From NCBI GenBank assembly GCA_949292945.1, contig CASFAX010000004.1, positions 1 through 64,000 of the forward strand: a DNA stretch of 64,000 nucleotides, in the 5' to 3' direction. Source of the stretch: an uncultured Bacillota bacterium. Lineage in GTDB: Bacteria; Bacillota; Clostridia; Peptostreptococcales; Anaerovoracaceae. Positions 44,888 through 53,957 of the stretch are shown here, one piece after another. Numbering within the stretch: position 1 is the first letter of the stretch; each line of letters opens with the position of its first letter. The position numbers and the translations under genes are program-made. The notes beneath the pieces were generated by a model. The model worked only from the letters and a program-made list of their open reading frames with translations, had not been told where the DNA came from and did no database searches.

Positions 44888-45742
44888 ATGATGAAAAACA
44901 ACCGACTTACTATAGCGACAAATGCGATAAAGGGAAACAGGCAGCTGATGGCCGGATGTATAGGAATATTAATCCTCCTCATACTTATGGTTGCGGCGCC
45001 TCTGATTTCCACAGAAGATCCAACCGTGTACGGACCGGATGTGCTTAACGGACTGGGTGAGAATGGGCATATTCTGGGAACCAATCACCTCGGTCAGGAT
45101 GTGTACAGCATGATAATATACGGCGTACGTACTTCCATAAAGGTAGCCGTTATATCGGCGCTTATCTCGGGTATCCTCGGCGTCCTCATAGGAGGAGCGG
45201 CAGGCTTTCTCGGAGGAAAGGTCGACGTGGTGATTTCGGAAGTCATAAACGTATTTATGATGCTTCCTACGTTCTTCCTTATACTGCTCATCGTTGCTCT
45301 GTTCGGAAACAGTCTGACCAACGTAATGATAGTTATAGGAATCACCACTTGGCCGGGAAATGCCAAGCTGATGAGAGCACAGGCTCTGTCGCTTAGAGAA
45401 AGAGTGTTCGTAAAGAGTGCGGAAGCCATGGGAGAAACGAGGCGACAGATACTCTTCAAGTACATAATCCCTAATGGAATTTTCCCGGTAATAGCCAATA
45501 CGACTTTGGGAATGGCAAACGCTATACTCACTGAGGCGGGCCTTTCATTCCTGGGTCTCGGCGATCCGTCCATAATAAGCTGGGGACAGATGATCTACGC
45601 AGGAAAGCAGTACATTACTTCGGCATGGTGGATATGCGCCTTCTCGGGAATTGCGATAATCATCGCCGTGCTCATATTCTACATGCTTGGAGACGGCCTC
45701 AATAAGGTGATGGATCCGAGATATAACAAAAGGAGGGCCTAA
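44888..45742 (+). CDS. Peptide ABC transporter permease OppC type (opp2)
   Basis: The product, about 284 residues, has a short N-terminus, six membrane segments, LGTNHLGQDVYSMIIYGVRTSI near residue 75 and the EAA loop RVFVKSAEAMGETRRQILFKYIIPNG. GAGGTGG lies just before the paired ATG codons at 44888/44891; the GTG at 44882 is within the ribosome site and is less likely to be the start. It forms the channel with the preceding gene product. Confidence 0.88.
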   Translation: MMKNNRLTIATNAIKGNRQLMAGCIGILILLILMVAAPLISTEDPTVYGPDVLNGLGENGHILGTNHLGQDVYSMIIYGVRTSIKVAVISALISGILGVLIGGAAGFLGGKVDVVISEVINVFMMLPTFFLILLIVALFGNSLTNVMIVIGITTWPGNAKLMRAQALSLRERVFVKSAEAMGETRRQILFKYIIPNGIFPVIANTTLGMANAILTEAGLSFLGLGDPSIISWGQMIYAGKQYITSAWWICAFSGIAIIIAVLIFYMLGDGLNKVMDPRYNKRRA

Positions 45743-45745
45743 ACC

Positions 45746-46717
45746 GTGAAAGAGATACTCCGGGTGGAAGACCTTAACGTTACGTATCAGACAAAATCGA
45801 AAAACATATATGCAGTAAGAAATGCATCCTTTACTATAAACCAGGGCGACTCCATGGGAGTGGTGGGAGAGTCGGGATCCGGAAAGTCCACCCTCGCCAT
45901 GGCCGTTCTGAGACTTCACGATGAGAAATACACGGAGATTACCGGTAAGGCCATATTCGAAAACGATAAAGACCTTATAAGCATTACGCAAAACGAGATG
46001 GATCAGCTCAGATGGAAAGACATATCCGTAGTGTTCCAGCGAGCTATGAACTCCTTAAGCCCTGTACACCGCATCAGACAGCAGGTTGAGGATATATACA
46101 GAATCCATGAACCGAAGGCGTCCCGTGAGGAGATAAGAGAGAGAATGGTAAATCTCCTTAAACTTGTAAACCTTCCGGAAAGAGTTTACGATCTCTATCC
46201 TCACGAGATGTCCGGCGGAATGCTTCAGAGAACGGCAATCGCTATAAGCCTTCTTCACAATCCGAAGCTTATAGTGTTCGATGAGGCCACTACGGCTCTC
46301 GACGTCGTAACTCAGGGCCAGATCCTCAAAGAGATAGTCGAGATGGAAAAGACCCTGAATATGACGAGAATAATGATAACCCACGATATGTCGGTAGTTG
46401 CGGAATCGTGCAATAAGATCGCAGTAATGTATGCAGGTGAGCTTCTGGAGACGGGCATGGTTAAGGATGTGTTCAAGAAACCGTGTCACCCGTATACGCA
46501 GGGACTTATAAAGTCCTTCCCGGCTCTTAAAGGAGGACACCACGGAAAGCTTACATCTATTCCGGGTAACCTTCCGGATTTGTCCGTATCGTGCAAAGGC
46601 TGCATATTTGCTGAGAGGTGCGACAGGGCAGAGAAGAAGTGCTTTGATGAAAAACCTTCATATAAGACTATGGAAGACGGCAGAAACGTGGCATGTCATT
46701 TTGCCGAGGAGATGTAA
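45746..46717 (+). CDS. Peptide ABC transporter ATPase OppD type (opp2)
   Basis: The 323-residue ATPase has Walker A GESGSGKST, signature MSGGMLQRTAIA, Walker B LIVFDEATTALD and the C-terminal Cys-rich extension CKGCIFAERCDRAEKKC. The Walker B carries EAT rather than EPT, a small departure from opp1. It starts at GTG 45746, 3 bp after the permease stop. Confidence 0.9.
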   Translation: MKEILRVEDLNVTYQTKSKNIYAVRNASFTINQGDSMGVVGESGSGKSTLAMAVLRLHDEKYTEITGKAIFENDKDLISITQNEMDQLRWKDISVVFQRAMNSLSPVHRIRQQVEDIYRIHEPKASREEIRERMVNLLKLVNLPERVYDLYPHEMSGGMLQRTAIAISLLHNPKLIVFDEATTALDVVTQGQILKEIVEMEKTLNMTRIMITHDMSVVAESCNKIAVMYAGELLETGMVKDVFKKPCHPYTQGLIKSFPALKGGHHGKLTSIPGNLPDLSVSCKGCIFAERCDRAEKKCFDEKPSYKTMEDGRNVACHFAEEM

Positions 46718-46720
46718 CAC

Positions 46721-47704
46721 ATGAGCGAAAAACCATATGTATCAGTAGAACATATAAGCAAGTGGTACCCGTATAAGGGCGATAAGCTTATAAACCACGA
46801 TAAGAAGTTTATAAAAGCCAACGATGATATCAATCTGAGCATACAGAAAGGTGAGATTCTTGGAGTTATAGGAGAGTCAGGCTGCGGAAAGTCCACCCTG
46901 GGAAAGCTTCTGACCAGGCTGGAAACGCCGACAGCGGGAGACTGCCTTATAAACGGAGTTTCGACCAGTGAGCTGATAAAGAAGGACATGAAGGCCTTCA
47001 GAAGATCGGTTCAGATCATATTCCAGAATCCTTTTGACACATTTACACCGAGAGATACCATCGAGCAGATACTGCTGAGGCCGCTTAAGAATCATAATAT
47101 CGGAAACAGTAAGGAAGAAAGGAGGAAGCTATGTATTGAAAGGCTCGAGGAGGGTGGACTCGTCCCGGGCGAAGATATTATGAGGCGGTATCCACACGAA
47201 CTTTCCGGCGGGCAGCTGCAGCGTATTTCCATAATCAGAGCGATGCTGCTGGATCCGGAATTCATAGTGGCTGACGAACCCGTATCCATGCTGGACGTTT
47301 CCGTAAGAGCAGAGATCATAAACATGCTTCTGGATCTTGCCAAGCAGCATAATACGGCTGTAATGTTCATAAGCCACGACATAGCCCTTACCAGATATAT
47401 TTCCGATAATATAGCGGTAATGTATCTTGGAAAGGTAGTGGAATACGGCAAGGCAGACGAAGTGGTCAACAATCCCGGACATCCGTACACGAAGGCGCTC
47501 ATATCCAACTGTGCGTCCATAGATCCGGATGAAGACAGGGAGGAAATATCCATAACCGGTGAACCGCCGACACCACTTGATCCGGGTCCGGGCTGCTATT
47601 TTGCTCCGAGATGTTACATGTCGTGCGAAAGATGCATGAAGGAATATCCGGAAAAGAAATATCTGTCCGATACTCACTGGATCACGTGTATGAATGCGGA
47701 ATAA
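46721..47704 (+). CDS. Peptide ABC transporter ATPase OppF type (opp2)
   Basis: The 327-residue ATPase has Walker A GESGCGKST, signature LSGGQLQRISII, Walker B FIVADEPVSMLD and the C-terminal Cys cluster CYFAPRCYMSCERC. It forms the nucleotide-binding heterodimer with the preceding gene product. The binding-protein gene starts 16 bp after its stop. Confidence 0.9.
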   Translation: MSEKPYVSVEHISKWYPYKGDKLINHDKKFIKANDDINLSIQKGEILGVIGESGCGKSTLGKLLTRLETPTAGDCLINGVSTSELIKKDMKAFRRSVQIIFQNPFDTFTPRDTIEQILLRPLKNHNIGNSKEERRKLCIERLEEGGLVPGEDIMRRYPHELSGGQLQRISIIRAMLLDPEFIVADEPVSMLDVSVRAEIINMLLDLAKQHNTAVMFISHDIALTRYISDNIAVMYLGKVVEYGKADEVVNNPGHPYTKALISNCASIDPDEDREEISITGEPPTPLDPGPGCYFAPRCYMSCERCMKEYPEKKYLSDTHWITCMNAE

Positions 47705-47720
47705 TATGAGGAGGTTAGAA

Positions 47721-49298
47721 ATGAAAAAGAAATTGTTAGCAGCAGGCATGATAATGATCATGGCAGTATCCATGTTCTCCTGCGGAAACTCTGACAGCGG
47801 AGACGCATCGGGAGAATCCTCAGGCGGTAATGTGGACACATTTATCGTCCGTTCGATAGGTGACCCTGCGTCCTTCAACCCTGACGGAGCGGCGGATGAC
47901 AACCTTTTCCCTATTGCACAGAACATGTATAGACGTCTCGTAGCTCTTGACACAACGAAAGGTAACGTTGTTGCGGAGGCTGCAAGGGAATGGTCCTACA
48001 ACGAAGATGCAACCGAGCTTACATTTACTCTCAGAGACGATCTGGTATGGTCTGACGGTGAGCCGCTCACATCCGAGGACGTAAAGTATACCTTTGAAGC
48101 GATTGCGGAAAATCCTCTGGCAACCTTCAGCGCTAACATGGCAGTGGTTTCGTCCATTGAAACTCCTGACGACTACACGGTAGTGTTCAAGCTCAATCAG
48201 CCTGACATGAGCTTCCTGAATCTGCTCGGATGGTACGGAACGTTCATCCTTCCTGAGCACGTATGGAACAACGGAGAGGCGTGGGAAGATAACGCTGCTG
48301 CAGAGGAACCTGTAACATGCGGACCTTTCAAACTGGAATCTCACGAGTCCGGTGAAAGCGTAACTCTCGTTGCAGATGAGAACTACCCTGACGGATCCAC
48401 TGTATCCAAGCTCATATTCTCCATCATTCCTGACGAGGCAACAGCCGTTCAGGCTCTTCAGAACGGAGAGATTGACTTCATGGAAAATCTGCCTGCAGCT
48501 TATTATGAAGATATGAAGGCAGACGAGAATATCAAGATATTCCTCAATGAATATCCTTCCCCTATAAAGATGGTATTCAACTTCGAACAGGGAGATCTTG
48601 CTAAACAGGAAGTAAGAACTGCTATCGCAAAGGCAATTGACAGAGATGAGATTTCCGAAAAGGTATTCAGCGGCATTCAGGGACCTGAGTACAACATGTA
48701 TCCATCCAGCATAGAGTGGGCTACCAATTCCGATGCACCTGCTCCTAGCATGGACGTTGAAGGAGCAAGAGCTCTTCTTGAAGAAGCAGGTTACACTGAA
48801 GATGCTGACGGATACTATATCAGAGGACTGGAGCTTTCCGTATTCGAGGGATCCGGATATCCTGATACTGCAAATCTGCTCAAGGCACAGCTGGAGGCAA
48901 TCGGAATCGAAGTTACCGTACAGGTTTCCGAGTACAATGCTTGGGAGAGCAAGGTTACTGTTAACCACGACTTTGACATCACTTTAATCGGCGGATTCAT
49001 GGGACCTGACCCTTCCGGAATGGCATCCAGAATCTGTACCGGACAGGCTTCCAACGTTGGAGGCTACAGCAACGCTGAGGTAGACGAGCTCATGGCAAAG
49101 GGTAAGGAAGGCCCTACTCAGGAGGATAGCGCCGAGTACTACAAGGAAGCTCAGGCCATTATCGCAGAGGAGCTGCCTTACGTTCCTATCGTTGAGTTCG
49201 TAGGTCCAGATGCATACGGTTCCCAGTATGAGAACATGCCTAGCGACGGTGCAGGCAAATGGGGATGGGCTGACTACTCACACGTTACTATGAAATAA
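47721..49298 (+). CDS. Peptide ABC transporter substrate-binding lipoprotein (opp2)
   Basis: The product, about 525 residues, has a lipoprotein signal peptide with lipobox MFSC followed by a Ser/Gly-rich linker. The mature part is SBP family 5 (LVWSDGEPLTSEDVKYTFEAI; GEIDFMENLPAAYYEDM). I chose ATG 47721 because GAGGAGG precedes it; the earlier in-frame ATGs overlap the upstream gene. Ligands are presumably di- or oligopeptides, given the carboxypeptidase encoded next. Confidence 0.9.
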   Translation: MKKKLLAAGMIMIMAVSMFSCGNSDSGDASGESSGGNVDTFIVRSIGDPASFNPDGAADDNLFPIAQNMYRRLVALDTTKGNVVAEAAREWSYNEDATELTFTLRDDLVWSDGEPLTSEDVKYTFEAIAENPLATFSANMAVVSSIETPDDYTVVFKLNQPDMSFLNLLGWYGTFILPEHVWNNGEAWEDNAAAEEPVTCGPFKLESHESGESVTLVADENYPDGSTVSKLIFSIIPDEATAVQALQNGEIDFMENLPAAYYEDMKADENIKIFLNEYPSPIKMVFNFEQGDLAKQEVRTAIAKAIDRDEISEKVFSGIQGPEYNMYPSSIEWATNSDAPAPSMDVEGARALLEEAGYTEDADGYYIRGLELSVFEGSGYPDTANLLKAQLEAIGIEVTVQVSEYNAWESKVTVNHDFDITLIGGFMGPDPSGMASRICTGQASNVGGYSNAEVDELMAKGKEGPTQEDSAEYYKEAQAIIAEELPYVPIVEFVGPDAYGSQYENMPSDGAGKWGWADYSHVTMK

Positions 49299-49316
49299 CC
49301 GTTTGAAACAATTTAC

Positions 49317-49351
49317 CGGCGCGCTGGAGATGACATTTCTGCAGTGCGCCG
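49317..49351 (+). other. Stem-loop between opp2 and the peptidase gene
   Basis: CGGCGC and GCGCCG form the base of a hairpin without a T-run. It probably stabilises the upstream message or sets the ratio of binding protein to peptidase. Confidence 0.5.
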
Positions 49352-49402
49352 CTTATCAATGAAAATAATTTAGAGGAAAGCACATTGTGATTAGGTGATA
49401 GC

Positions 49403-50788
49403 ATGAGAAAAGATTTATACGACAGAATTCTGAAGGAAATACCTGACTATAAGACGTTTTTAACCATGGACGAGATGAATGAATCGTCAAGAGCTCTGGC
49501 GGAAGAATATCCGGACGTTGTCAGCATAAGCGAAATAGGAAAGAGCCGGGATGGCGAGAGCATGCTCTGCCTGAAGATAGGAAACGGCAGCCACACAGGT
49601 CTGATGTTCGGATGCCCTCATCCAAATGAACCTATAGGAACGATGATGCTGGAATACTTTACGAGAAAACTGGCAGAAGACAAAGAGTTCAGGAAAGAGC
49701 TGGACTATACGTGGTACATCGTAAAAGTCTGGGACATCGACGCGTTCAAAATGAACAGCGGATGGATCAAGGGTCCTTATACTCTGTATAACTACTCGAG
49801 AAATTTCTTCAGGCCGGCAGGATATAAACAGGTAGACTGGACATTCCCTATCGACTACAAGGAACTTCACTTCCACGATAGCCTGCCTGAAACCGAAGCC
49901 ATGATGAAGCTTATCGATGAAATAAAGCCGGAGTTCATATATTCACTTCACAATGCCGGATTCGGAGGAGCATACTGGTATGTGACGAAGGACATTCCGG
50001 AGGTTTACGACGACTTCTACAAAGCTGCCGATGCCCAGGATGTTCCGGTACACTTAGGTGAGCCTGAAGCCCCTTACTGCGTTCCGTTTGCGCCTGCGGT
50101 ATACCAGGGACTCGGTATAAGGCAGGACTACGATTACATGGAGAAGTACACCGATGCAGATATGAGCACTGCTGTAATCTGCGGAACATGCAGCGCAGAT
50201 TATGCTTCTGAGAAATATGGAAGCTTTACATTGCTCACAGAACTCCCTTACTTCTTTGACAAGAGGATAAAGAACAGAGAGGAAAGCGGAAGAACCAGAC
50301 GGAGCGTCATACTTGAAAAATGCGACTGGAACGATGAGACGAACAAGGCTATGGCAGAAATCATATCTGAATCCGAGAAGTATCTCGGAGACGATAATCC
50401 GTTCCTGATGGCTATCAGAGCTTTCAGCAGCGATGATCTGGTGGAAGCGGAGAGAAAGGGAGCTGAGACCGATCCTGAGTATGAGAGAATGGCTACGGTA
50501 GCTGAAGCTTTTGATAGCATAGAAATATCCAAGTTCTACAAGCTTCTCAGCTTCGGCATGCTCATAAGAGCACATGAATACGAGCTGGCGAGAATGCCGG
50601 AAGGTGAAGACAGGGAAGAACGGGAAAGAGTTCTCCGCGCGGGCTGCGAAAAGGCAGATAAGATGCACAGAGAGCTGGCAGATAAGCTGGAGAAGGATAT
50701 AGACTACGAAGTTATAGATATAAGACGCCTCATCGGCGTACAGCTTGGCTGCGGCCTCATCGTGGCTGACTATCTTAAGAGAGCGTAG
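49403..50788 (+). CDS. M14-family zinc carboxypeptidase
   Basis: The 461-residue cytoplasmic protein (no signal peptide) has the M14 carboxypeptidase layout: zinc ligands His73 and Glu76 in HPNEP, His183 in SLHNAG, substrate Arg133 in NYSRNFF and catalytic Glu280 in LLTELPYF. It should trim C-terminal residues from imported peptides. It directly follows the sigma-54-driven peptide importer, so uptake and intracellular hydrolysis are probably co-expressed. The last 130 residues are helical and charged, and I do not recognise them. Confidence 0.88.
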   Translation: MRKDLYDRILKEIPDYKTFLTMDEMNESSRALAEEYPDVVSISEIGKSRDGESMLCLKIGNGSHTGLMFGCPHPNEPIGTMMLEYFTRKLAEDKEFRKELDYTWYIVKVWDIDAFKMNSGWIKGPYTLYNYSRNFFRPAGYKQVDWTFPIDYKELHFHDSLPETEAMMKLIDEIKPEFIYSLHNAGFGGAYWYVTKDIPEVYDDFYKAADAQDVPVHLGEPEAPYCVPFAPAVYQGLGIRQDYDYMEKYTDADMSTAVICGTCSADYASEKYGSFTLLTELPYFFDKRIKNREESGRTRRSVILEKCDWNDETNKAMAEIISESEKYLGDDNPFLMAIRAFSSDDLVEAERKGAETDPEYERMATVAEAFDSIEISKFYKLLSFGMLIRAHEYELARMPEGEDREERERVLRAGCEKADKMHRELADKLEKDIDYEVIDIRRLIGVQLGCGLIVADYLKRA

Positions 50789-50841
50789 TTGCAGCTTAAG
50801 TATATACACGCAGGTTAGTCTGTGGAGGAAGGTAATAGATA

Positions 50842-51858
50842 ATGGACGGATTCAAGTACAGCAGCATATATCCTTACAGAGGGAAAAAGGTTCTGGAGAT
50901 AGATATCTTGCCGGGCAAATTCTGCAATTACGACTGCGTCATATGTCCTTATGAGGGGACTTTGAACAAGCAGGAGGATAAAGCTATTCTGGGAAGCGTA
51001 GACAGCTCTCTTCAGGAGCTTAACTGGAAGCTGGCTGAATCGGACGTGGATGAAGTGTTTCTCAATTCACAGGGAGAGGCCCTGCTCAGCAACTGCTTCG
51101 ACCCTGTAGTGGATCTTATAAAGCGACACGGAATTGCCATAAGGCTTATGTCCAACGGATACCTTCTTAACAGCAGAGACTACAGGGACACCGTAAACAG
51201 AATCGATGAAGTGGTGGCGGAAGTGGATATGACTACGGAAAGCACGTTTCACGAAATAAAACGGCCCTTGGAGCACTACAGCCTGGAGAAGTTCATAAAG
51301 AACCTTTCGGAATTTCAAAAGCAGTATCCGGGGAAGCTGTCGCTGGATATAGGAATATTGAAAGGATATAACGGCGACGATGCTTCTGTGGACAGACTTG
51401 TATCTTTTGTTAAAGAAATAAAGCCTGATGAGATAAGCGTTTACAGAAGTGAAAACAAAAAGTTCAGAGAGAGATTTGCAATATCCTCCGAGCGGCTGGC
51501 GGAGATTGACAAAATTTTGAACGAAGCGCTGAAAGAGTCGCGGGATGAAAACTTTCCGGAACCGTCCATGACCATAGACGGAAATGAAACGGCTGCTTCC
51601 GCTTTTGAAGCCTTCCGCAAAGGAGACAGAAGGGAAGCGCTGAAGCTTCAGGAGGAATTTCTGGACGAGTTTAACGATAATTACGGTACGCCGGAAGAGG
51701 GCGACGGATATTGCCCTCTTAGCAGCGAATCTCCTTTCAGAAACAGATGCAGGGAATGTATAGCTTATCACAGGGGGCACATGAGACAGCTGCCGGCGTG
51801 TATGCAGCCTATAATAGACCGGAGGCTTAAGCATATAGTTTCGTCAGGTTCCGAGTAG
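50842..51858 (+). CDS. Radical SAM protein with C-terminal Cys/His domain
   Basis: The 338-residue product has CNYDCVIC (Cys28, Cys32, Cys35), the CxxxCxxC site that binds the [4Fe-4S] cluster of radical SAM enzymes, followed by a partial TIM-barrel (about 15-235). The C-terminal part (about 253-325) has FRKGDRREA and a Cys/His block with Cys291, Cys303, Cys306 and Cys320 (RCRECIAYHRGH, LPAC). That block is repeated as a separate small protein encoded immediately downstream. The substrate is unknown; peptide or protein modification is one possibility. GGAGGAAGG lies upstream. Its 53 bp distance from the peptidase gene suggests the same transcript. Confidence 0.85.
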   Translation: MDGFKYSSIYPYRGKKVLEIDILPGKFCNYDCVICPYEGTLNKQEDKAILGSVDSSLQELNWKLAESDVDEVFLNSQGEALLSNCFDPVVDLIKRHGIAIRLMSNGYLLNSRDYRDTVNRIDEVVAEVDMTTESTFHEIKRPLEHYSLEKFIKNLSEFQKQYPGKLSLDIGILKGYNGDDASVDRLVSFVKEIKPDEISVYRSENKKFRERFAISSERLAEIDKILNEALKESRDENFPEPSMTIDGNETAASAFEAFRKGDRREALKLQEEFLDEFNDNYGTPEEGDGYCPLSSESPFRNRCRECIAYHRGHMRQLPACMQPIIDRRLKHIVSSGSE

Positions 51859-51873
51859 AATGGAGGAAGGAAA

Positions 51874-52128
51874 ATGAAAATAGAGAATAACCCTATTGAA
51901 ATCGAGGCGCTGAAGCTCTTTGAGGAGGGAAAACTGGAAGAGGCAAGAGCTACGGAAGCGGAATTTGTGAAGCAGTTCAGGGAGGCTTATCCCAGCGGAG
52001 GAGCCCACTGCAGCTGTGAAGAACCGTGCAGGTGGCACGGCATGTGCAAAGAGTGCGTGGCCATCCACCGGGCGCATCAGGATCATCTTCCGAACTGCCT
52101 GAAGCCGATTAAGACTAACGAGTGGTAA
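51874..52128 (+). CDS. Small Cys-rich protein matching the radical SAM C-terminal domain
   Basis: The 84-residue protein has a charged helical N-terminal half (FEEGKLEEARATEAEFVKQF) and a C-terminal Cys/His block: Cys46, Cys48, Cys52, Cys58, Cys61 and Cys75, with CKECVAIHRAH and LPNC. The pattern C-x2-C-x13-C with HRxH and LPxC matches residues 303-320 of the preceding radical SAM protein, and the N-terminal half matches that protein's residues 257-278. It also resembles small Cys-rich proteins of unknown function found in anaerobes (DUF6485-like, from memory). Metal binding is likely. It starts 15 bp after the previous gene with GGAGGAAGG upstream. Confidence 0.82.
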   Translation: MKIENNPIEIEALKLFEEGKLEEARATEAEFVKQFREAYPSGGAHCSCEEPCRWHGMCKECVAIHRAHQDHLPNCLKPIKTNEW

Positions 52129-52197
52129 AGGCGACGGACCGGCGATGTGCATATGCCGGGCAGATGGTTAAATCTCCACCCTCAAATTCGGACATTT

Positions 52198-52211
52198 GAC
52201 AAATATTTGGC
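52198..52211. promoter_or_regulatory. Upstream activator site 2
   Basis: GACAAATATTTGGC fits GACAA-N4-TTGKC, the core of the palindrome before the first grd operon. It lies 141 bp before the -24 element. Confidence 0.6.
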
Positions 52212-52216
52212 GATTT

Positions 52217-52249
52217 ACAACGGCGAATTTTCGCCGTTGTTAGTTTTTT
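52217..52249 (+). terminator. Terminator after the radical SAM/small protein operon
   Basis: ACAACGGCGAA pairs with TTCGCCGTTGT and is followed by TAGTTTTTTG. As at the first grd operon, it stands between activator site and promoter. Confidence 0.88.
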
Positions 52250-52351
52250 GTCAGGCGAATAGGCCCGGCCGTGAAGCCGCGGGCGCGATAAAACCGGAAA
52301 AATCATTGGAATTTCAAAGGGAACATCCAATATTGATTCCATCTATATCAT

Positions 52352-52367
52352 TGGCACATTTATTGCT
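52352..52367 (+). promoter_or_regulatory. Sigma-54 promoter of the NhaC gene
   Basis: TGGCAC-N5-TTGCT is a consensus -24/-12 element, 80 bp before the chosen start. Confidence 0.88.
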
Positions 52368-52446
52368 AAATTATTAGCGTAGCCGGTTGACAGAGGGGGT
52401 AGCTCCCCCGAAGAAACTAATTAATTGTGAAAGGATGGAATTGTTT

Positions 52447-53853
52447 ATGGATAGTTTTGGAATCTTATCCCTGGCTCCTGCCGGTATAGCTTTAATACTG
52501 GCCTTCGTGACCAGAGACGCACTTATTTCAATTCTTATCGGCGTTGTTGTCGGTGTAATCATCACAGGACAGAACGTGGTTACGGGATTTACCGGTATCG
52601 TTCAGTCTGCTCTGGGCAATGCAGACTTCATCTGGGTAATCGCTATCGAGGTATTCATCGGTATCATGGTAGCATACTTCCAGAAATCCGGTGCTATTAA
52701 AGCGTTCGCCAATGTTGTGGGAAAATACGATCTGAAGAGAAGAGGAGCTGCAGGTCTTGCATGGGCTCTCGGAATGTTCATCTGGTTCTCCGACTACTTC
52801 TCACCTCTGTACGTTGGTAACATCATGAGACCTATAACGGATAAAGCGAGAGTTTCCAGAGAAAAGCTGGCATACATCTGCGACTCCACGTCAGCTCCTA
52901 TCTGCTGCCTTATTCCGTTTACTTCCTGGGGCGTATACGTTGCAGGTCTTCTGGTAGGACTTGGTCCTATTGCAGACACCGCTACGGCACAGGGCGTAAT
53001 AATCCACGCAGTACCTTTCAACTTCTACTGCATATTCGCACTTTTACTCAGCGGACTCGTATCCTTCAGAGTAATACCTGACTTTGGACCTATGAGAAAG
53101 GCTGAGAAGAGAGCTTACGAAGAAGGCAAGGTAATTGCTGACGGAGCTACCCCGCTTCTCAGCCAGGAGCTCGACAACATCAAGCCTAACGAAGGGGTAA
53201 AGCCTAGCCTGCTCTGGAACTTCTTCATGCCTGCTCTCATCATAATCGGAATAACCGTGGGAACATATATCGTTACAGGCTCCGCTCTTACACTGGAAGC
53301 GTTCGTAGTAGCTGTTGCATACCAGTTCGTCGTAATGCTCATCCAGAGAATGGCAACCATTAAGGAAATGGTAGATACTGCTGTAGAAGGTATAAAGAGC
53401 GTTATGAACGCTATGCTCATCCTTGCTCTTGCATACTGCATCAACGCCATCAGCACTGAGCTGGGCACGGCAAACTTCGTAATCAGCGTAACCGAAAGCT
53501 GGATGACTCCTGCTCTGCTGGTAACCCTTACCTTCCTCATCTGCGCATTTATCTCCTTCTTTACGGGAACTTCCTGGGGTATATACGCTATCATGACTCC
53601 GATAGCTGTACCTCTTGCATTCAACGTAACAGGCGGAGAAATCAATGCCGTTATCTACGCTACAGTAGCCGCAGTTATGGGCGGAGGCTGCTTCGGTGAC
53701 CACTGCTCGCCGCTTTCGGATACCACTATACTTTCCTCTCTCGCTGCAGGATCCGACCACATAGACCATACGAAGACTCAGATGGTTTACGCGGTAGCAT
53801 GCGCTATCATTTCATGTATCGGATTCCTCATTGTGGGATTCGTTCTCGAGTAA
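52447..53853 (+). CDS. NhaC-family Na+ antiporter/amino-acid carrier
   Basis: The product, about 468 residues, has some 11 membrane helices and NhaC-superfamily (PF03553) features: FIWFSDYFSPLYVGNIMRP, a buried STSAPICCLIPFTSWGVY near residue 155, FTGTSWGIYAIMTP near residue 380 and GGGCFGDHCSPLSDTT near residue 415. Members exchange Na+ for H+ or for organic acids and amino acids. Pairing with alanine dehydrogenase and the sigma-54 regulon argues for an amino-acid substrate, but this is inference. I start at ATG 52447 because AAAGGA directly abuts the earlier ATG at 52435. Confidence 0.86.
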   Translation: MDSFGILSLAPAGIALILAFVTRDALISILIGVVVGVIITGQNVVTGFTGIVQSALGNADFIWVIAIEVFIGIMVAYFQKSGAIKAFANVVGKYDLKRRGAAGLAWALGMFIWFSDYFSPLYVGNIMRPITDKARVSREKLAYICDSTSAPICCLIPFTSWGVYVAGLLVGLGPIADTATAQGVIIHAVPFNFYCIFALLLSGLVSFRVIPDFGPMRKAEKRAYEEGKVIADGATPLLSQELDNIKPNEGVKPSLLWNFFMPALIIIGITVGTYIVTGSALTLEAFVVAVAYQFVVMLIQRMATIKEMVDTAVEGIKSVMNAMLILALAYCINAISTELGTANFVISVTESWMTPALLVTLTFLICAFISFFTGTSWGIYAIMTPIAVPLAFNVTGGEINAVIYATVAAVMGGGCFGDHCSPLSDTTILSSLAAGSDHIDHTKTQMVYAVACAIISCIGFLIVGFVLE

Positions 53854-53883
53854 AGAATTAGACGGTCATTTGCGGCTGTGATT

Positions 53884-53918
53884 CCGGGAATACGACATCA
53901 GCCGTATTCCCGGTTTTT
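53884..53918 (+). terminator. Terminator between NhaC and ald
   Basis: CCGGGAATACG pairs exactly with CGTATTCCCGG and is followed by TTTTTAT. ald must be expressed by readthrough or from its own, unrecognised promoter. Confidence 0.9.
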
Positions 53919-53957
53919 ATATAGCTAAAAAATCAAAAGCTTACGAGGAGGTTAAAA

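Larger units (their letters stand above)
52129..52446. promoter_or_regulatory. Control region upstream of the NhaC gene
   Basis: No gene is seen. In order, the region holds an activator-site copy (52198-52211), a terminator (52217-52249) and a sigma-54 promoter (52352-52367). Confidence 0.75.
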
